Numbered from the stretch's first letter, positions 54,487 through 63,213 are shown. The stretch is DNA of 64,000 bases from Ciceribacter lividus (GCF_003337715.1 NZ_QPIX01000003.1:350051-414050); one strand, 5' to 3'. Translations and numbers: made by a program. The notes: generated by a model not told the origin, from the letters alone.

Positions 54487-56175
54487 GTGAAGAATTTTCC
54501 AGCGGTGCCCGTCGAGAGCGGGTCGAAGGGGAAGCACGTGACGGGCGAAATGGCAGCGCGGGACGCGCAGTTGCATACGGCCGCGCTCGACGCAGCGTCC
54601 GAGGCCCTTTCTGCCGCGATCATGATCTACGACCGCAACGACGAACTGATCTATGCGAGCCGCCAGATGGCAGGCTACGTACCGGTTTCCCCTCACTTCT
54701 TCTCTCCCGGAACACGTCTTCGTGAGTTTCTCGGCGCCGCCTATGATGCGGGCATGCATAGCTGCACGCCGGCCGGCGGCGCGGCGATCGGCAGCCGTGA
54801 GGAATGGATCGCCGAGAGCATCGCCGCCCATTGGCGGGAGCGGTTCGATTACCAGATGCGCGACGCTCAGCGTGGCTGGACGAAAATGTCGATGCGCCGT
54901 CTTTCTTCCGGTCACGGCCTCTGTGTCATCACCGATATTTCCGAACAGAAGAAGCGGGAGGAGCAGTGGCATGCCGATCTCGAACGCGTGCAGCTGACCG
55001 AGGAAATCCTCGACAACCTGCCGCATCCCGTTTTCGTCCAGGACCGCAGTCTGATGATCGTGGCCGTCAACAAGGCGTTCTGCGCCCTGTTCGGCGCAAG
55101 AACGGACGTCATGCTCGGCAGTTCGCTGAACAGCCTTTTCGATAAGGCTCTCGCGGCGAGCCTCGGCGACACCGCGCGCCATGTCCTCGATACCGGCGCA
55201 CCGTCGCTCGTGTCGGTGACGGTTCCGCAACCGTCCGGGCCGGTGGCTCTCGCTGTGCGCAGCCGGCGCGTCGGCAAACCGGGTCGCTATTTCGTTGTCA
55301 CCAGCCTCGATCATCCGGCGGACATGACGCTTGCCACGGAGCGAACGGCGACGGTTGCTTTCGGGGCGGAACAACAGGCCCTTGTCGAGGATGCCTCCGA
55401 CGGGCACGCCCGTGCACTCGATCTATCCGGACGCCGCGTCTTGCTGGTGACCGCCGACAGCGCCTTTGCCGACGCCGCGCTCGAAACGCTGTCGGAATTG
55501 CGTCTCGATGCGTGCTCCGTCCAGAATGCCGGCGAGGAGGAAGCCTTCCTCGATGTCGCCAGGTCGGCGGGGGTCGCGATCGATCTCGTGGTCGTCGACA
55601 CCAACATGGACGTGCGGTGCCTTGAACTCGCACATCAACATGGCGTGGAAGCCTTGCCGATCGACAGCTTCCAGATCAGGAACGAGCTCGCCGCTCTTGC
55701 CGCCGAACGCCTGAGCCGCAGCCCCTCCGTCGAAGACGACGACTGGGAGATCACTACCGGCGATGCCGTGCCGATGAGCAGCGATCCGCTGGTGCTGGTT
55801 GCGGAGGACAATGCGATCAACCAGATCGTCTTCGCCCAGATACTCGAGGGGCTCGGCTTTCGCTTCACCATCGCGTCGAGCGGCGAGGAAGCAGTCCGCC
55901 TCTGGCAGAATCTCGAACCGCAGATCGTGCTGATGGATGTCACCTTGCCGGGAATTTCAGGATACGACGCCTGCCGGCGCATCCGCGACCTCGATCGCGC
56001 ATCCGGACGCACGACGCCGGTGATCGGAGTCCTCGCCCACGCCTTCGAACGTGACCGCGAAGACTGCCTCTCGGCAGGCATGGACGACATCCTGCAGAAG
56101 CCCCTGTGCTCTGACGCGATCGAGGCGATCTTCCAGCGGTTCATTCCCGGCTACATCGCTTTTTCGCCGGCCTGA
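54487..56175 (+). CDS. PAS-PAS-pseudoreceiver-receiver signalling protein
   Basis: A 562-residue protein. Two PAS-like sensory regions (about 30-155 and 165-285) are followed by a receiver-like segment without a clear phospho-Asp pocket (about 313-405), then a receiver domain (about 432-550) with ED acid pair, phospho-Asp in VLMDVTLPG and Lys in LQKPL. The Thr/Ser switch position reads Leu (VIGVLAHAF). No histidine kinase or ATPase domain is present. GTG start at 54487 with GAGG 8 nt upstream. Confidence 0.8.
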   Translation: MKNFPAVPVESGSKGKHVTGEMAARDAQLHTAALDAASEALSAAIMIYDRNDELIYASRQMAGYVPVSPHFFSPGTRLREFLGAAYDAGMHSCTPAGGAAIGSREEWIAESIAAHWRERFDYQMRDAQRGWTKMSMRRLSSGHGLCVITDISEQKKREEQWHADLERVQLTEEILDNLPHPVFVQDRSLMIVAVNKAFCALFGARTDVMLGSSLNSLFDKALAASLGDTARHVLDTGAPSLVSVTVPQPSGPVALAVRSRRVGKPGRYFVVTSLDHPADMTLATERTATVAFGAEQQALVEDASDGHARALDLSGRRVLLVTADSAFADAALETLSELRLDACSVQNAGEEEAFLDVARSAGVAIDLVVVDTNMDVRCLELAHQHGVEALPIDSFQIRNELAALAAERLSRSPSVEDDDWEITTGDAVPMSSDPLVLVAEDNAINQIVFAQILEGLGFRFTIASSGEEAVRLWQNLEPQIVLMDVTLPGISGYDACRRIRDLDRASGRTTPVIGVLAHAFERDREDCLSAGMDDILQKPLCSDAIEAIFQRFIPGYIAFSPA

Positions 56176-56187
56176 ACGGCCGTGAAG

Positions 56188-56207
56188 CCTCCCCAAAGTT
56201 GGGGAGG
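56188..56207 (+). terminator. Hairpin after the PAS-REC gene
   Basis: CCTCCCCA and TGGGGAGG pair over a 4-nt loop just after the stop at 56175. The T-run comes only about 35 bp later, so termination efficiency is uncertain. It may instead reflect another C/G-rich repeat fragment. Confidence 0.5.
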
Positions 56208-56300
56208 TGGAAGCGCCCAAGATCGCGAAAATGCTATTATTTTTTTAATCATTCGGACACATCCTGATATTCGAAACAAGAGGTTCTCAGGATATCGTCG

Positions 56301-57695
56301 ATGCCGCCGGCCGATCCGACATTGCCGCAGGTAAGCCAGAACGAGCTTCAGGCAATGGCCTATACCGACCAGCTCACCGGGCTCGGAAACCGCTATCGCC
56401 TGCGGGACAAGGTGCGGATGCTCGCAGCCGAACGTGCCGACGATCCTGCGCCCTTTACCGTCGCGCTCGTCAATCTGGACGGTTTCAAGCCGATCAACGA
56501 CCTGTTCGGAACCGTCGCGGGTGACGAAATTCTCTGCCAGGCGGCCCACCGTCTGAAGGCCTGCATTCCTGATGGAGCGACGGTCACCCGGCACGATGGA
56601 GACGAGTTCGCCGTCATCCTGCCGCTGGTCTTCGAGAGGGTCGCCGCCGAGCGGGTGGGGCAGATGATCAAGGACGTGCTGTCCGCGCCTTACGATCTCG
56701 GCGACCGTAACGTCCGGCTCTCGGCATCCCTCGGCTTTGCCATCTATCCCTTCGCCGGTGCAGATTTCGAAGAGCTGATGAAGAGCGCGGAGACGGCGCT
56801 CTACCGTTCAAAACGGCGGGGCCGCGGCCAGATCACCGTCTATTCGAGCGAGATCGCCCAGGAGATGCGGCGTTCCACTCAACTCGAACAGGCGCTGCGC
56901 AACGCGATCATTTCCGACAACGTCGACGTCCACTTCCAGCCGATCGTCAACCTTGCAGATGGTCGGGTGAAGGGCTTTGAAGCGCTGGCGCGCTGGATCG
57001 ATCCCGATCTCGGCTTCGTCTCGCCGGCGGTCTTCGTGCCGCTTGCCGAAGAGCGTGGTTTCATCGACATGCTTTCCGAGACGCTGCTGCGCAAGGCGGC
57101 GGAGGCGACGCTCGCCTGGCCTCGCGACCTCTTCCTCTCCTTCAACCTGTCCTCGGCGCAGTTGATGGACCCGCGCACGACCTACAACACGCTTTCGATC
57201 CTCAACAGCGTCGGGTTCGATCCGCGCCGGCTGGAGCTCGAGATCACCGAGACGGCCGTGATGACCTCGGCCGACACGGCCGCGCGCATCATCAACGAAC
57301 TGCGCGAACTCGGCATCCGGATATCTCTCGATGATTTCGGCACCGGCCAGTCGAGCCTCGGGCGGCTGCGGGATTTCACCTTCGACAAGGTGAAGATCGA
57401 CCGGGCCTTCGTTTCCGCGATCATGACGGACCGCACTTCCGAGCATATCATCAAGGCGATCGTCACCATGTGCGAAGGTCTGGACCTCGCCGTCGTGGCC
57501 GAGGGTATCGAGACGGTCGCCGAGGCGAAGAAGCTGCGCGACCTCGGCTGCGGCATGGGGCAGGGCTATCACTTCGGCAAGCCGATGGATCAGGCGGCAA
57601 CCCTGCGTTACCTCCACGATCACTATCATGAGTTCGCGATGCTGGATCGCGAGCGGCTCGGAGCAACAGGGCCGCGCGTCGACCACGACGCCTGA
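56301..57695 (+). CDS. GGDEF-EAL protein with degenerate GGDEF, probable c-di-GMP phosphodiesterase
   Basis: A 464-residue cytoplasmic protein. The GGDEF domain (about 15-180) reads DGDEF at its signature, so cyclase activity is doubtful. The EAL domain (about 195-440) is intact: FEALARW, FNLSSAQL, LEITETAVM, LDDFGTGQSSL, KIDRAF and VAEGIET. No sensory domain precedes it. Start ATG at 56301 with AGGA upstream. Confidence 0.87.
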   Translation: MPPADPTLPQVSQNELQAMAYTDQLTGLGNRYRLRDKVRMLAAERADDPAPFTVALVNLDGFKPINDLFGTVAGDEILCQAAHRLKACIPDGATVTRHDGDEFAVILPLVFERVAAERVGQMIKDVLSAPYDLGDRNVRLSASLGFAIYPFAGADFEELMKSAETALYRSKRRGRGQITVYSSEIAQEMRRSTQLEQALRNAIISDNVDVHFQPIVNLADGRVKGFEALARWIDPDLGFVSPAVFVPLAEERGFIDMLSETLLRKAAEATLAWPRDLFLSFNLSSAQLMDPRTTYNTLSILNSVGFDPRRLELEITETAVMTSADTAARIINELRELGIRISLDDFGTGQSSLGRLRDFTFDKVKIDRAFVSAIMTDRTSEHIIKAIVTMCEGLDLAVVAEGIETVAEAKKLRDLGCGMGQGYHFGKPMDQAATLRYLHDHYHEFAMLDRERLGATGPRVDHDA

Positions 57696-57716
57696 CCTCT
57701 CCCACACGGACCGCCG

Positions 57717-57740
57717 AAGGGCGGCATTGCCGCCGCCCTT
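57717..57740 (+). terminator. Terminator of the GGDEF-EAL gene
   Basis: AAGGGCGGC and GCCGCC(G)CCCTT pair with one bulged base around a 3-nt loop, 20 bp past the stop. The 3' side continues TGCCCGTC, so there is no strong T-tract. Confidence 0.45.
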
Positions 57741-57748
57741 GCCCGTCA

Positions 57749-57784
57749 GAGAAGAAAAGGCGCCCGCGAGAGTGTGCGGGCGCC
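57749..57784 (-). terminator. Rho-independent terminator of the SMP-30 gene
   Basis: GGCGCCCGC (57759-57767) pairs perfectly with GCGGGCGCC (57776-57784). On the minus strand the stem is followed by TTTTCTTC, a classical intrinsic terminator just beyond the SMP-30 stop. Confidence 0.8.
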
Positions 57785-57799
57785 CCCCCGCATGTTCCA

Positions 57800-58687
57800 T
57801 CAGAGACGGAAGAGCGGCTCGTGACGTCCGGCGACGGTGATGCCCAGGTCGAAGGTCGCGCCGGAGAGCGGGTCGTCGGCGCGCGCGGCGGCATCCAGTC
57901 CCTCGTGGCAGGAGGTCACGAGCAGGCGGTCTGCGGTTTTGCCGAAGAAAGCGGGGCAGGTGACTCGCCGCGTCGGCATTTCATAGCGCGCGAGATGTGT
58001 GCCGTCCGGGGCGTAGCGGTCGACGCAGGCTCCGTCCCATCGGGCATTCCAGATCGTGCCTTCGCTGTCGCAGACCGATCCGTCGAAGACGCCGCGCATC
58101 GACGTGCCGTCGATCAGCACGCTCGCGGGGCCGACCGGCAGGCCGGTTGCCGGGTCGAGCGGCACACGCATCAGGTGGTTCACCTTCGAATCCGTGTAGT
58201 AACCGATCGCGCCGTCCGGCGAGAAGCAGATGGCGTTCGGTATGCCGATCCTGTCGATGATCCGGGTGACCGTCGTGCCGACGACGTGATAGATCGCCCC
58301 GGCTTCGGGCTCGGCCTTCTTGCTCATCGTGCCGATCCAGAGCGCGCCGGACGGATGCACGCGGCCGTCGTTGGAGCGGTTTCCCGGCTTTTCGGGCTCC
58401 AGTTCCGCGTGGCGGGTCAGCGTTCCCGTCGCGACGTCGCGCAGGAAGAGCCCTTCGTCGGAGGCAATCAGTTGCCGCTTCTCGTCGATGAGCGCCAGCA
58501 CGCTGCCCATGAAGGGGAGCGGATGTGAGCGGCAGTTGCCGGTCTCCGGATCGTATTCCCAGAGCCGCTTGCCGAGAATGTCGAACCACCAGGCGCGCTG
58601 CTGCAGGAAGTCCCATGTCGGACCTTCGCCCAGTTCGTGGCACTCGTCGCAGAGGACTCTGCCTTGGAAAGAGTGTGTGTCCGTCAC
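57800..58687 (-). CDS. SMP-30/gluconolactonase family lactonase
   Basis: A 295-residue six-bladed beta-propeller: LGEGPTWD (Glu metal ligand) near residue 20, KPGNRSNDGRVHPSGALWIGT (Asn/Asp substrate and metal site), GIPNAICFSPDG and VFDGSVCDSEGTIWNA. It hydrolyses a sugar lactone (family: gluconolactone, arabinolactone). GTG at 58687 is chosen; GAGGAA sits about 8 nt upstream. Followed by a strong terminator. Confidence 0.9.
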   Translation of the reverse strand: MTDTHSFQGRVLCDECHELGEGPTWDFLQQRAWWFDILGKRLWEYDPETGNCRSHPLPFMGSVLALIDEKRQLIASDEGLFLRDVATGTLTRHAELEPEKPGNRSNDGRVHPSGALWIGTMSKKAEPEAGAIYHVVGTTVTRIIDRIGIPNAICFSPDGAIGYYTDSKVNHLMRVPLDPATGLPVGPASVLIDGTSMRGVFDGSVCDSEGTIWNARWDGACVDRYAPDGTHLARYEMPTRRVTCPAFFGKTADRLLVTSCHEGLDAAARADDPLSGATFDLGITVAGRHEPLFRL

Positions 58688-59101
58688 GTTGCTGTTCCTC
58701 TGTGTGCGCTTGCATGATCGCTCGGGCTTCATGCGTTTCTTGTCATTTTCGAAAACAGTTGCGGCAAAATTGATCGCCGTGCTGGACTGGCGATGCCTTC
58801 TGCGCTTATTCTGCGCGCGGGGGACAGTCAATCGACATCGCAGTCCCCGACGCGGGAGCGTTCCCGCCATCCGCCAAATCGTAGTCGCTAAATCTGCATG
58901 GCTTTAGAAGGGGTGTAAGGCTAGCCGCGGGGGATCGACGCGTTTCCCAAAGCAAATTCTTGATAAGCGTCAATATGTTCGGCACTGGGGTGCAGAACCT
59001 GGAGTTTCGTGGGAGAGCTCTGAACTCGGATCTTGCCGCGTTTGTGGGGATGAGGATCGGCTACCGCCCGGGTCCTTCTATTTCGTGCTCGAAGAAGACA
59101 A
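58688..59101. other. Intergenic region between divergent SMP-30 and LuxR genes
   Basis: 414 bp without a gene. It must hold both promoters. The only motif I recognise is the FNR/FixK-like dyad at 58960-58973. No lux-box-like dyad was seen next to the LuxR gene. Confidence 0.5.
58960..58973. promoter_or_regulatory. FNR/FixK-like box upstream of the LuxR gene
   Basis: TTGATAAGCGTCAA fits TTGA-N6-TCAA and matches 9 of 10 bases of TTGAT-N4-ATCAA. It lies 129 bp before the LuxR-type start. No good -10 element is visible at the class II distance, and one such match per window could occur by chance. Confidence 0.35.
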
Positions 59102-59845
59102 ATGATGACAACATTGGAATCCGTAACGAGAGCGGAAAGGGTTGCCGGCTTTGTCAGTGAACTGACGGGCTTCAAGGCACAGTTCGATCTCTTCCGTTTC
59201 ATGAAGCGTCTTACCGAAAGCTACGGTGCGCGCGCCTTCATGGTCATGAACATGCCGGGGGCGACGTCGCTCGACCTCGCCAACAGTTCCATCATCACCA
59301 ATTGGCCCGCTGAACTGATCAGCGAATATGATCAGGTTCCGCTCTTGGTGAACAGTCCGATCGTGCGTCGACTGCGTAATTCCGCGACGCCTTTCAGTTT
59401 CGACATCGATGGCGTTGTGCATGAACGCGATCCCCGAACGACCATGGCAGCGAAGGAACTCTTCGAGCGTTTCCGGATGACGCGGGGCGCCTATTTCCCC
59501 GTGCACGATGCACAGGGCGCGCGTGGCGCCATCTCGTTTTCCGGAGACCGGGCGCCGTTTTCCTTCCTGGAGATGATGGAGCTCACGTATCTCTCCGTCC
59601 ACGTCTTCAACCGGCTGGCCGAAATTCGCGATCTCGACAATCGCGCGACGGGAGCATTGACCGACCGCGAGATCGACTGCCTGAACTGGACGGCAGCCGG
59701 CAAGACCAGCGTCGAGATCGCCGAGATTCTCAGTCTCTCCGAGCATACGATCAATCATTACCTGAACCGGGCGGCGAAGAAGCTCGACACGGTCAACCGG
59801 ACGCAGGCCGTTGCCAAGGCCCTGCGGCTCGGGTTGATCAAATAG
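59102..59845 (+). CDS. LuxR-family transcriptional regulator with autoinducer-binding-like domain
   Basis: A 247-residue protein: N-terminal autoinducer-binding-like domain (about 30-170, with NWPAELISEYD and GAYFPVHD) and C-terminal LuxR HTH (LTDREIDCLNWTAAGKTSVE, then IAEILSLSEHTINHYL). The Asp that contacts acyl-homoserine lactone in TraR-type proteins (YDP) appears replaced by Ser (NSP). No luxI gene is nearby. It may be a VisR-like or other orphan regulator. ATG at 59102 or 59105. Confidence 0.85.
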   Translation: MMTTLESVTRAERVAGFVSELTGFKAQFDLFRFMKRLTESYGARAFMVMNMPGATSLDLANSSIITNWPAELISEYDQVPLLVNSPIVRRLRNSATPFSFDIDGVVHERDPRTTMAAKELFERFRMTRGAYFPVHDAQGARGAISFSGDRAPFSFLEMMELTYLSVHVFNRLAEIRDLDNRATGALTDREIDCLNWTAAGKTSVEIAEILSLSEHTINHYLNRAAKKLDTVNRTQAVAKALRLGLIK

Positions 59846-60272
59846 CCGGCAAAGGCGGGCGGTGCCGGTAAATTGTGCAGGGCACAATAGTCGGGACGAA
59901 AATTTGGGCGCTGCACGCCCGTCCCGGACGCATGTGACGGCCGTCGAAGCCCGAATGCCGCGATTTCAGGGGTTCTGCCGCATCTGGCACGCCGTATGCA
60001 TTCAATCTGGCAGGTCCAGAGGGGACTGACAAAGGCACCCGAGGAGAGGATGCCTTGGAAAGCGAAGCCGCCGGTTCGGGGAAGCAGCGCCGAAGAGAGC
60101 GCGCCGAACGTTCCGGCGGCTTTTCCGTCTCTACGAGTACGAAACGCCGGTGCCGAATATGTCCGTAAGCCGCGTTCCGGCGTCGCGGTTTCATCTGATT
60201 CCCGCACTTTGCGGTTGGCGGCGGGCTGTCGCTCGACTATCTACGCAGGAGGCTAGTTAGAGCGAGGCAGGC
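59846..60272. other. Intergenic region before mrp
   Basis: 427 bp with no convincing gene. A 68-codon frame from an ATG at 60050, preceded by GAGGAGAGG, ends at 60256, but it has no recognisable features and may be chance. A sigma-54-like motif lies at 59985-60000. Confidence 0.45.
59985..60000 (+). promoter_or_regulatory. Sigma-54-like promoter motif
   Basis: TGGCACGCCGTATGCA has GG and GC spaced by 10 nt, the -24/-12 arrangement of RpoN promoters (consensus TGGCAC-N5-TTGCA), with one mismatch in the -12 box. It points towards mrp, about 270 bp away, or to the small frame at 60050. Confidence 0.3.
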
Positions 60273-61412
60273 ATGGCGGAGTTCACGCGCGAACAGGTTC
60301 TTGAGACTCTGAAGTCGGTCCGCGGACCGGGTTTCGATCGCAACATCGTCGACCTCGGCATGGTGTCGGACATCTTCATTTCCGACGGCAAGGTCTATTT
60401 CTCGATCACCGTTCCGGCCGACCGCGCCCAGGAACTCGAGCCTCTGCGCGTTGCCGCCGAGCGGGCGGTCAAGGCGATGCCGGGTGTCAAAGGCGCGCTG
60501 GTGAGCCTCACGGCCGAGCGCAAGGCCGGGTCGGCGCCTTCGACACCCCCGCAGGGCGCGGGCCACGCCCATCATGCGTCCGGACAGGCACAGCCCCAGC
60601 GTCCCGCAAAGGCCGGCATTCCGGGCATCAAGTCGATCGTCGCGGTCGCCTCCGGCAAGGGTGGCGTCGGCAAGTCGACGACCGCAGTCAATCTCGCGCT
60701 CGCGCTCAAGGCGAACGGCCTGAAGGTCGGCATTCTCGACGCCGACGTCTACGGCCCGTCGATGCCGCGGCTGCTCGGCATTACGGGCAAGCCGAAGCAG
60801 ATCGAAGGCCGGATGATCATGCCGATGGAGAATTACGGCCTGAAGGCGATGTCGATGGGCTTTCTCGTGGACGAGGGAACGGCGATGATCTGGCGCGGTC
60901 CGATGGTCCAGTCGGCGCTGATGCAGATGCTGCGCGAAGTCGCCTGGGGCGAACTCGACGTTCTTGTCGTCGACATGCCGCCCGGCACCGGCGACGCCCA
61001 GCTAACCATGGCCCAGCAGGTGCCGCTCTCGGGTGCGGTGATTGTCTCGACGCCGCAGGATCTCGCGCTCATCGATGCGCGCAAGGGCCTCAACATGTTC
61101 AACAAGGTCGAGGTGCCGGTGCTCGGCATCGTCGAGAACATGAGCTATTTCATCGCGCCGGATACCGGGGCCCGCTACGACATCTTCGGCCACGGCGGTG
61201 CGAAGGCCGAGGCCGAGAAGATCGGTGTGCCCTTCCTCGGAGAAGTGCCGCTGACGATCGAGATCCGCGAGACTTCGGACGCCGGCACGCCGGTCGTCGT
61301 ATCCCATCCCGACGAGCCGCAGGCGAAGGTCTATCGCGACATTGCCGAAAAGGTCTGGCGGCAGGTCGGCATCGGAGCCCGGCGGCAGGCACCCTCGATC
61401 GTCTTCGAATAG
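60273..61412 (+). CDS. mrp: Mrp/ApbC family iron-sulfur cluster carrier ATPase
   Basis: A 379-residue protein: N-terminal MIP18/DUF59 domain (VRGPGFDRNIVDLGMVSD), a His/Pro/Gln-rich linker (about 88-115), then a P-loop domain with the deviant Walker A GKGGVGKSTTAVN, DADVYGPSMPRLLG and VDMPPGTGDAQ. The C-terminal CxxC that binds Fe-S in many Mrp proteins is not visible. It loads [4Fe-4S] clusters onto targets such as the lactate and glycolate oxidases. Confidence 0.92.
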   Translation: MAEFTREQVLETLKSVRGPGFDRNIVDLGMVSDIFISDGKVYFSITVPADRAQELEPLRVAAERAVKAMPGVKGALVSLTAERKAGSAPSTPPQGAGHAHHASGQAQPQRPAKAGIPGIKSIVAVASGKGGVGKSTTAVNLALALKANGLKVGILDADVYGPSMPRLLGITGKPKQIEGRMIMPMENYGLKAMSMGFLVDEGTAMIWRGPMVQSALMQMLREVAWGELDVLVVDMPPGTGDAQLTMAQQVPLSGAVIVSTPQDLALIDARKGLNMFNKVEVPVLGIVENMSYFIAPDTGARYDIFGHGGAKAEAEKIGVPFLGEVPLTIEIRETSDAGTPVVVSHPDEPQAKVYRDIAEKVWRQVGIGARRQAPSIVFE

Positions 61413-61456
61413 GGGCGAGGCAAGGTCCGGCATGTGGTACGCGAACTCTGGGCTGC

Positions 61457-61484
61457 CGCCGCCCCGGGGGGAGAAGGGGCGGCG
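61457..61484. terminator. Hairpin between convergent mrp and hsp20
   Basis: CGCCGCCCC and GGGGCGGCG pair perfectly over a 10-nt loop, in the 88-bp space between convergent genes. No T-tract follows on either strand, so it is a probable bidirectional but atypical terminator. Confidence 0.5.
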
Positions 61485-61500
61485 ACAGGTGCGAAGACCG

Positions 61501-61974
61501 CTATTTCTCGATGGCGATCTTGCGCTCCTTGGGAGCTGAACCGGGTTTCTTCGGCATGGTGACAGTCAGAACGCCCTTGTCGAATTTTGCGCTGACCGCC
61601 GCTTCGTCCACGCTCGCGGGCAGGCTCATCGAACGCTGGAAGCTGCCGTAGCGCCGTTCGATCAGGCGGTAATTGTCCTTCTCGTCCTTCTTTTCGAACT
61701 TCTTTTCGCCCTTCAGCGTCAGTACGCCATTCTGGATGGATACGTCGACATCGCTTTCGGAAATGCCCGGCAGTTCCGCCGTCAGCGTGATCGCGGTGTC
61801 GTTCTCGGCAACATCGATCGACGGCGCCATGAAGCTCTCGGTCTTGCCGGTTCCCTTCACGAGACCGCTGCGACCGAAGAAGCCGTCGAACACCTTGTCC
61901 ATTTCCTTGCGGAATTCGGCGAAGGGATTGTCCGACCAGAGACTTGGAAGAGAACCAGAAGACTTTTCGTTCAT
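61501..61974 (-). CDS. Small heat-shock protein (Hsp20/alpha-crystallin family)
   Basis: A 157-residue holdase: an N-terminal arm (SLWSDNPFAEFRKEMDKVF), the alpha-crystallin domain (about 50-145; ITLTAELPGISESDVDVSI, GEKKFEKK, and the AxxxxGVLTVTMPK motif as AKFDKGVLTVTMPK), and a short tail without an IXI motif beyond IAI. Start ATG at 61974 with GGAGG upstream. Expression is probably under an FNR-type protein (see 62036-62049); no ROSE-type thermometer signature is visible. Confidence 0.93.
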   Translation of the reverse strand: MNEKSSGSLPSLWSDNPFAEFRKEMDKVFDGFFGRSGLVKGTGKTESFMAPSIDVAENDTAITLTAELPGISESDVDVSIQNGVLTLKGEKKFEKKDEKDNYRLIERRYGSFQRSMSLPASVDEAAVSAKFDKGVLTVTMPKKPGSAPKERKIAIEK

Positions 61975-62008
61975 TGCATCCTCCTTTGGCTTTTCACCGA
62001 CAGACAGA

Positions 62009-62014
62009 ATACTA
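62009..62014 (-). promoter_or_regulatory. Predicted -10 element of hsp20
   Basis: Read on the minus strand the bases are TAGTAT, a -10-like hexamer. A start about seven bases downstream (near 62002) would place the centre of the FNR/FixK box at -41 and leave a leader of about 27 nt containing GGAGG. Confidence 0.5.
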
Positions 62015-62035
62015 GAGAACGTGTTTCAGTAATCC

Positions 62036-62049
62036 TTGATTTAGGTCAA
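62036..62049 (-). promoter_or_regulatory. FNR/FixK-type box of hsp20
   Basis: TTGATTTAGGTCAA (minus strand TTGACCTAAATCAA) has perfect TTGA/TCAA half-sites and matches 9 of 10 bases of the TTGAT-N4-ATCAA consensus. Its distance from the predicted start is that of a class II activated promoter, which suggests induction at low oxygen by a FixK or FnrN protein. Confidence 0.7.
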
Positions 62050-62235
62050 GCTGAAGAATGGCGAAGCAGTCCGCCGATCGGCCCCGCTGCCGCTGCGCTC
62101 TTCGAACGCCGCTCTTCGAACGCCTGTTCCACAAGGCCGTGGGCCTGACAACATGGCTCTTGCCATCCGGGGGGCAGTTGTGATTGTCTCCGCCGTCGGA
62201 GCGGCCCGACCCTCCGGAGCTGAAAGGCGTCTCGA

Positions 62236-63213
62236 TTGATCAGAGCGTGCCGCAACCGCGGAGATGCGGAAATTATCCTGCCGGGCAATGCCCCGCAGAG
62301 TCTCGACCCCGACATTCTCTGGCTCGACCTGGTGAACCCCGACCGCGAGGAGGAGTTGCTGGTCGAGGGACTGCTCGGCATTCCGTTGCCGACGCGGGAA
62401 GAGTTGAAGGACATCGAACCGTCCAGTCGACTCTACGTGGAAGAAGGCGGCGTTTATATGACCGCGTCCCTGGTCTGGAAGGTCGAAACAGGTCTCCCGG
62501 AGCTCACGGACGTGGCCTTCATCCTCTGCGGCAACCGTCTGGTCACGATCCGCTACGCCGAGCCGAAGTCCTTCGTGCTGTTCACCGCCGCCCTGCATCG
62601 TACGGCGGTCAAGTACCGCACCGGTGCCGAGCTCATGGCGCGTCTCCTCGAGACGATCGCCGACCGCACGGCCGAGATCCTCGAAGTGACCGTCGCGCGC
62701 ATCGACGCCCTTGCGGCGGATGTCTTCGTCGATCAGAAGACCGCCAGACGCCGGCCGCCGCGCTACCTCGAAGACAAACTGATCGATATCGCCGGCCACC
62801 AGCGCCTCGTCAGCAAGACCCGCGACAGCCTCGTCTCGCTTTCGCGCCTCGTCTCGTTCTTCCGGGCCCTTCCCCTGATCCGTCACGACCAGGAGGCGGG
62901 CGAACTCCTGCGGATCGTCAGCCGTGACGTCCAGTCGCTGTCCGAGCACGCGGCGTTCGTATCGAGCAACATCACCTTCATGCTCGATGCATCGCTCGGG
63001 CTCATCAATGTCGAACAGAATGCCATCATCAAGATCTTCTCGATCGCCTCGGTCGTCTTCCTCCCCCCGACCCTGGTCGCATCCGTCTACGGGATGAACT
63101 TTCAATTCATGCCCGAATTGAGCTGGAACTACGGCTACGCCCTTGCTCTTCTGCTGATGCTGTTGTCGGCCGTAATTCCGTTCCTGTTTTTCCGCTGGAA
63201 AGGCTGGCTCTGA
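62236..63213 (+). CDS. corA: CorA-family magnesium transporter
   Basis: A 325-residue protein with a long cytoplasmic alpha/beta and coiled domain and two C-terminal membrane helices joined by the hallmark YGMNF. The family forms pentamers that import Mg2+ (also Co2+/Ni2+). Start TTG at 62236 with AAAGG upstream; the first ATG (62458) would remove much of the conserved N-terminus. Divergent from hsp20. Confidence 0.9.
   Translation: MIRACRNRGDAEIILPGNAPQSLDPDILWLDLVNPDREEELLVEGLLGIPLPTREELKDIEPSSRLYVEEGGVYMTASLVWKVETGLPELTDVAFILCGNRLVTIRYAEPKSFVLFTAALHRTAVKYRTGAELMARLLETIADRTAEILEVTVARIDALAADVFVDQKTARRRPPRYLEDKLIDIAGHQRLVSKTRDSLVSLSRLVSFFRALPLIRHDQEAGELLRIVSRDVQSLSEHAAFVSSNITFMLDASLGLINVEQNAIIKIFSIASVVFLPPTLVASVYGMNFQFMPELSWNYGYALALLLMLLSAVIPFLFFRWKGWL

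Noticed and set aside
60050..60256. Small 68-codon frame before mrp
   Set aside because: Despite a good ribosome-binding site, the translation has no signal, membrane or domain feature; kept as a possibility in a finding but not called as a gene.
61975..62008. ROSE-type RNA thermometer in the hsp20 leader
   Set aside because: The leader predicted here is only about 27 nt and lacks the conserved U(U/C)GCU segment opposite the ribosome-binding site.
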